Source of the DNA: Planctomycetaceae bacterium
Lineage (GTDB): Bacteria; Planctomycetota; Planctomycetia; Planctomycetales; Planctomycetaceae
Assembly (NCBI GenBank): GCA_003503535.1
Contig: DOCI01000013.1
Location: 22,053-33,515 of the forward strand
Direction: 5' to 3'
DNA: 11,463 bases
Within the stretch, counting starts at the first letter, position 1; each line of letters begins with the position of its first letter. Positions 7,192 to 11,463 of the stretch are shown here, piece after piece. The position numbers and the translations under genes were made by a program. The notes beneath the pieces are model-generated. The model saw nothing but the letters and a program-made list of their open reading frames with translations, had not been told where the DNA came from and did no database searches.

Positions 7192-7977
7192 TTATTTCTC
7201 TGTTGAAATCGTATCGTCAAGAACTCTCGTCATCGCTTCGGCCCAGCCTTTTGAGCCCGGGAATGCGGCGATGATTTTGCGGGGATGCTCAAAATCCAGC
7301 CGGATCGTTCCATCTGGTGCAGGAACGATTACGGCAATATTTGCCCATTCGAGCATCGGCTGATCGATCGGGCTATCTCCCAAGGCGACCGAAGTTACAG
7401 ACTGATCGCATCCCTTTGTCATTCGTTGATAGGCTGTCGCTGCCCCGCGACCTTTGTCGGTTTCCCCTGCCACATGCCAGAAGCGACCACCGCGTGTCAA
7501 CTGAATTTGATGCTTTTGAAGTTCTTCGCGAAACGACTCAATCCGAGTCTCATCGTCTTCCCAGAGTAGCGGTTCCGTACAATACCTGTTCGCAGCCAGT
7601 GTTGCCTTTTCAACTGAGAGTCCTGTTGCTCGCACAATTCCCTCGACACCCAGATCTCGAAACGATGAAAACTGATACTGCTCTTTGCAAACGCTCAGAA
7701 CCTCCAGAATTCTTTCTCGATCCGACCCCAGAACCGTCCGGTCTCCCATATTATCCCAGCAGACAACGCCTCCATTTTCACAAATGATCGTAGGACAGGC
7801 ATTGAGCTCCTCGGCCAGGGGACGCATCTCAGCTTCGGTTTTACTGGAGCACAGTACCAGTGGAATCTGCAACTTTTGCAGGCGATCCAGAACAGGTAAT
7901 GCAGGCTCATAACTATAGTCTCCATGATTGAGCAGGCAGCCATCGAGATCCGTAAACACAATCATTGGAACAGGCAT
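7192..7977 (-). CDS. HAD-IIB hydrolase, mannosyl-3-phosphoglycerate phosphatase-like
   Basis: This 261-residue cytoplasmic enzyme belongs to the HAD superfamily, Cof/IIB branch, and most resembles mannosyl-3-phosphoglycerate phosphatase (MPGP/YedP group), which makes the compatible solute mannosylglycerate from its phosphorylated precursor. Visible motifs are: nucleophile motif FTDLDGCLL with Asp10 and Asp12, motif II LCSSKT (42-47), NGG (68-70), GRFWHVAGETDKG with Lys175 as the likely motif III lysine, and motif IV GDSPIDQPML (200-209). All catalytic residues are present and the length fits the family. The frame extends to a TTG at 8007, but the ATG at 7977 is preferred: it has GGAAAGAG 10 bases upstream and begins just before the first beta strand. 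No glycosyltransferase or synthase lies in the window, so a different sugar phosphate substrate is possible. It is divergent from tdh. Confidence 0.88.
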   Translation of the reverse strand: MPVPMIVFTDLDGCLLNHGDYSYEPALPVLDRLQKLQIPLVLCSSKTEAEMRPLAEELNACPTIICENGGVVCWDNMGDRTVLGSDRERILEVLSVCKEQYQFSSFRDLGVEGIVRATGLSVEKATLAANRYCTEPLLWEDDETRIESFREELQKHQIQLTRGGRFWHVAGETDKGRGAATAYQRMTKGCDQSVTSVALGDSPIDQPMLEWANIAVIVPAPDGTIRLDFEHPRKIIAAFPGSKGWAEAMTRVLDDTISTEK

Positions 7978-8200
7978 TGAACAGTCACTCTTTCCGTCCG
8001 GGATCAATGGGTCATCATAAGGTGTCTGAGGATAAGCGGAGTCAAAATCTACGACACTGGAATTTTACGGTATTACGACCACAGCCGCCATGTTATGCCC
8101 AGAATGTTAATTCATCCCCTGATATTGCACAGCGATGATCGGTTCATACTTACTGAAATAAAACTGAGAATCTCTGGCACTAGGAATCGGTTTGTAACTC

Positions 8201-8243
8201 TATAAAATCAACATCGACAAAGTATCGGATCTCACTGAAAGAG
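8201..8243 (+). promoter_or_regulatory. Possible tdh -10 element and ribosome binding site
   Basis: TATAAA at 8201-8206 is a plausible -10 hexamer about 45 bases before the tdh start, but no good -35 lies 16-18 bases upstream. GAAAGAG at 8237-8243, 7 bases before the ATG at 8251, is a reasonable purine-rich ribosome site. Together they support an independent tdh transcript starting in the divergent gap 7978-8250, which otherwise holds no gene. Confidence 0.35.
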
Positions 8244-8250
8244 CAACGTC

Positions 8251-9276
<1,026 letters not shown>

Positions 9277-9641
9277 ACCGGGTTGCCAATGTGAAAGGAT
9301 AGAATTTAACAGTATGTAACAGGTGAATGTAGTCTTTGCGAATTCAGAATATCCTGCTTGGGTGCACGCCCCAGAACTAAGTGATGGGCGTGGTGATCGC
9401 GACCAAACACGCTCTTCACGATGCTGAGAGTTGTACTACCCACCCGCCGTTTGGAAGTTGTCGATTTTCTGCAACATCCCTTTAAAACGGGAAAGGTCCG
9501 TAAGATTTATGGATAGAGATGTCAGATTTGAAATATTTCCGAAGTTTCCCCTTGGAACATGCTCACATTTCGAGTCTGATAGCAGTTTGAAGATTTCTGT
9601 TTCGAAAAGAATCGATCGCTCAAAGGGAAAGTGAGAAGTCG
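9277..9641. other. 365-base gap after tdh; one hairpin, no convincing gene
   Basis: No open frame here is credible as a gene. The main structure is a 7-base inverted repeat, CACGCCC (9365-9371) and GGGCGTG (9386-9392), with a 14-base loop, about 90 bases past the tdh stop; it lacks a T tract and is a weak terminator candidate at best. A smaller CCTTT/AAAGG stem lies at 9479-9496. A purine-rich run at 9622-9638 precedes the TTG at 9642 and may help translation of the next gene. Confidence 0.4.
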
Positions 9642-10883
9642 TTGGGAGCCTTTCATAAGCCAAGTCATGTTCGGTTGGACCGCCATTCGCGCCGGCGCAG
9701 AATGCTGCTCGTCTCGTATGACGGGGCTGCGAATCCGTCTGTGTATGAAGAGCACTTCGACGAACAGATTCTGCTCGATCCCGAACTGATGAAAATCGTG
9801 AATGCCTCCGCTGATTATCTCTCACGCCGAACATCCACTTCAGGAATCCTGGCGGAAAATGCGGCCAGTTTGATAAAAGGGATGGCGACAGGTTCAGCCG
9901 TGCTGGCCGATTTTCCCGATGTCGAATGCGAAATGGTTCCTCTGGGACGCCGTCTCGCTCCACAGGAATTAGACGACGACCCAACCTCAGTCTTTTCCGA
10001 CATTCCCAGTCAAAACTCCAACGAGCCATCCGATTCCGAGGATTCCGAGATCACCCCGCAGAAAGTGGAAGTCAAAGACTTAACTCCTGCTCCTCCCAAA
10101 AAACTCGACGTCTCTCCACTCCCCGCCGGACCACGCAAATCGCGTCGAAATATCAACGAGCTCCTCGACAGTAAACCGCTTGGCGGAACCGAGGGATTGA
10201 ATTTGATACGCAGTTGGCTTCATGAACCTCAATCTCGGGTCTGGATGTTTGTCGGTGATGAGATGACCGCCTGGTTGCGATATCATGGCGAACCGGGTTA
10301 CGCAGAAATGTTCCGGCATCGAATTCGCTGGGAAATACGTCGCTTTCCAGACTTAATCGTTAACGCAGGTGTCCGAAATGCGGGGATAGACGACCTCATC
10401 AAAATTACCAGGCAGGGGTTGCTTCAATGCCGTGCCGATGCGGTGTTTATCATGCCGACAATCGCCGATATGCAATTTGCTGTCGATAAGCCGTTCGACT
10501 ATTCCGAACGCTTACGTCAACTGGCCGGAGTTGTGCGTGAGCAAGGTGCAGAACCTGTTTTTCAAACCCCACCCGTTCCGTTGGCTGAAGGGCATGAATC
10601 GATCCAGCCTCTCCATCAACTGGCTGACCTCGTCCGGGAAGTCGCCATCGTGGAGGGTGTGCCGTTAATCGATCATGCCGAATTCTGGCAGGAACAGGGG
10701 CTCAGTAACTGGTGGTCGGAAGACAAAACCATGATCACAGCTGCTGGTCAACGTGCCTTGTCAATGCTCTTTTTCTCGGAACTCGACCTTTTCGATCGCT
10801 CCAGTCAACTCTGCTCAAAACTCCAATCGACCTGGAACAACTCAACCCCATCCATTCCTCAGAGTAAAACAGTTCACACTTGA
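9642..10883 (+). CDS. SGNH/GDSL-fold protein with degenerate active site (pseudo-hydrolase), unknown function
   Basis: The protein has 413 residues from a TTG at 9642, or 393 from the in-frame ATG at 9702, which leaves out the Arg-rich start; the choice is uncertain. Residues about 21-104 form an unrecognised region, 105-180 an acidic, Pro- and Ser-rich linker, and 196-382 a region laid out like an SGNH hydrolase. The order of blocks is kept: WMFVGDEMTAW (block I), VNAGVRNAG (block II), ADAVFIMPTIADMQ (block III), GVPLIDHAEFW, then SEDKTMITAAGQRAL (block V). The family norm would be GDS, GxND and DxxH; here these read GDE, TIAD and EDKTM, so the serine nucleophile and the histidine are gone. 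No signal peptide or membrane helix is evident. Inference: a binding or scaffold protein rather than an esterase. The next gene lies 137 bases downstream. Confidence 0.8.
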   Translation: MGAFHKPSHVRLDRHSRRRRMLLVSYDGAANPSVYEEHFDEQILLDPELMKIVNASADYLSRRTSTSGILAENAASLIKGMATGSAVLADFPDVECEMVPLGRRLAPQELDDDPTSVFSDIPSQNSNEPSDSEDSEITPQKVEVKDLTPAPPKKLDVSPLPAGPRKSRRNINELLDSKPLGGTEGLNLIRSWLHEPQSRVWMFVGDEMTAWLRYHGEPGYAEMFRHRIRWEIRRFPDLIVNAGVRNAGIDDLIKITRQGLLQCRADAVFIMPTIADMQFAVDKPFDYSERLRQLAGVVREQGAEPVFQTPPVPLAEGHESIQPLHQLADLVREVAIVEGVPLIDHAEFWQEQGLSNWWSEDKTMITAAGQRALSMLFFSELDLFDRSSQLCSKLQSTWNNSTPSIPQSKTVHT

Positions 10884-10983
10884 AACCACTGCTTTTGAGT
10901 GTCATCATGAAACATATAGACAGCTGATGAAACAATGATGCCTCAGCATGTCATAACCTGCCCATACACAGACTCTCGATATG

Positions 10984-11007
10984 AATCGTCGTCAATTCCA
11001 GACGATT
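10984..11007 (+). repeat. Inverted repeat AATCGTC/GACGATT just before the GYF_2 gene
   Basis: Perfect 7-base arms at 10984-10990 and 11001-11007 flank a 10-base centre. The repeat ends 13 bases before the ATG at 11021, where an operator or a leader hairpin would affect expression. No Shine-Dalgarno sequence is visible beside it. Function is inferred only from position. Confidence 0.45.
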
Positions 11008-11020
11008 GTGGCTGAATACG

Positions 11021-11463
11021 ATGGAAACAGAACCTGATAAACCTGCCTATCCAAACCACGATGAGTTCGAGGTTGCTGAAAGTTTTGAAGATCTGGATAT
11101 CGATTTCAAATCGGGATCTGGTTCATCGGCTCAGAAGAACCAGCAAGACGACGACCAACTTCCTTCCATCGACGATTTTACGATCGATCGTCAGTCATCT
11201 GCGAGCGTCAAACGCGTCGTTGCAGACCACTGGTACACTCAAGTACTCGGACAGGAATTGGGACCTTTTCCGTTTGATGAACTCGTCAATATGGTCGTCG
11301 GCGGAGATGTCGGTCCCAAAGATATGATTCGTCATCAAGTCCATGGTCAATGGATTGCTGCCGGTGACATTGGCGGACTGTTCCCTGAGACCGATGACAC
11401 TGCAGAGGATGACGATTTCGAACTCGGCAGTAATGTTCATGTTCACGAAAATGTTGAGTCGGG
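11021..11463 (+). CDS. GYF_2 (DUF4339) domain protein, 3' end beyond the window
   Basis: An open frame begins at the ATG at 11021 and runs off the window edge, giving 147 residues of a longer protein. Residues 1-68 are acidic and probably disordered (rich in Asp, Glu, Ser and Gln). Residues 71-121 match the GYF_2 pattern, starting WYTQVLGQELGPFPFDEL, continuing GGDVGPKDMIRH and ending WIAAGDIGGLF. This small domain is thought to bind peptides and is common in planctomycete membrane proteins, where it often precedes transmembrane segments; whether those exist here cannot be seen. An acidic stretch resumes after the domain. The start has no clear ribosome site; the frame is open upstream to 10985, with a TTG at 11006 as an alternative start. 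Confidence 0.8.
   Translation, partial: METEPDKPAYPNHDEFEVAESFEDLDIDFKSGSGSSAQKNQQDDDQLPSIDDFTIDRQSSASVKRVVADHWYTQVLGQELGPFPFDELVNMVVGGDVGPKDMIRHQVHGQWIAAGDIGGLFPETDDTAEDDDFELGSNVHVHENVES

Noticed and set aside
8014..8045. TTGACT and TATGAT on the minus strand as a promoter for the HAD gene
   Set aside because: The spacer is 20 bases, outside the usual range; the location is sensible but the pair is not convincing.
6990..8107. CCCAGAATGT present in two intergenic regions (6990-6999 and 8098-8107)
   Set aside because: Dozens of exact 10-base matches are expected by chance in 11 kb, and the flanking bases do not extend the match convincingly.
9436..10029. Leftward open frame of 197 codons overlapping the start of the SGNH-like gene
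   Set aside because: It is antisense to the better-supported gene, its product is very Arg-rich with no known motif, and it has no good start context.

Overview
The window looks like ordinary chromosomal DNA of a member of the Planctomycetes (Planctomycetia-like). No single marker gene proves this. The combination points there: a Hanks-type Ser/Thr kinase fused through one membrane helix to a beta-rich outer domain, a Tat-exported DUF1501 protein, a BamA protein with long Pro-rich additions, a GYF_2 (DUF4339) protein, sparse Shine-Dalgarno sequences and wide gaps between genes. Base composition looks moderate and even, and I see no phage, insertion-sequence, tRNA, rRNA or CRISPR signature.

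Layout. Positions 1-83 hold two copies of a perfect palindrome (GTCAGGC-N3-GCCTGAC) just before a membrane Ser/Thr protein kinase (84-1883, +). A DUF1501 protein follows (2020-3336, +). It converges on a large leftward bamA-type gene (3440-6517, -) encoding an Omp85 outer-membrane assembly protein with five POTRA domains. A gap of about 670 bases without a convincing gene (6518-7191) carries several perfect inverted repeats. Next come a divergent pair: a mannosyl-3-phosphoglycerate phosphatase-like HAD hydrolase (7192-7977, -) and L-threonine 3-dehydrogenase, tdh (8251-9276, +). After a 365-base gap lies an SGNH-fold protein that appears to have lost its catalytic residues (9642-10883, +). The window ends inside a GYF_2-domain gene (from 11021, +).

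How the genes relate. They do not form one pathway. The kinase, DUF1501 protein and BamA homologue are membrane or cell-envelope functions; the HAD phosphatase and Tdh are cytoplasmic metabolic enzymes. Every gene seems to have its own upstream region, and the partners expected in other bacteria are missing here: kbl for tdh, a mannosyl-3-phosphoglycerate synthase for the phosphatase, and DUF1549/DUF1553 genes for DUF1501.

I found no evidence of a new defence or mobile system. The points most worth a second look are the degenerate SGNH protein, the insertion of about 180 residues that splits POTRA5 of the BamA homologue, that protein's lipoprotein-like N-terminus and Arg-terminated C-terminus, the paired palindromes before the kinase, and the palindrome-rich gap at 6901-7037.
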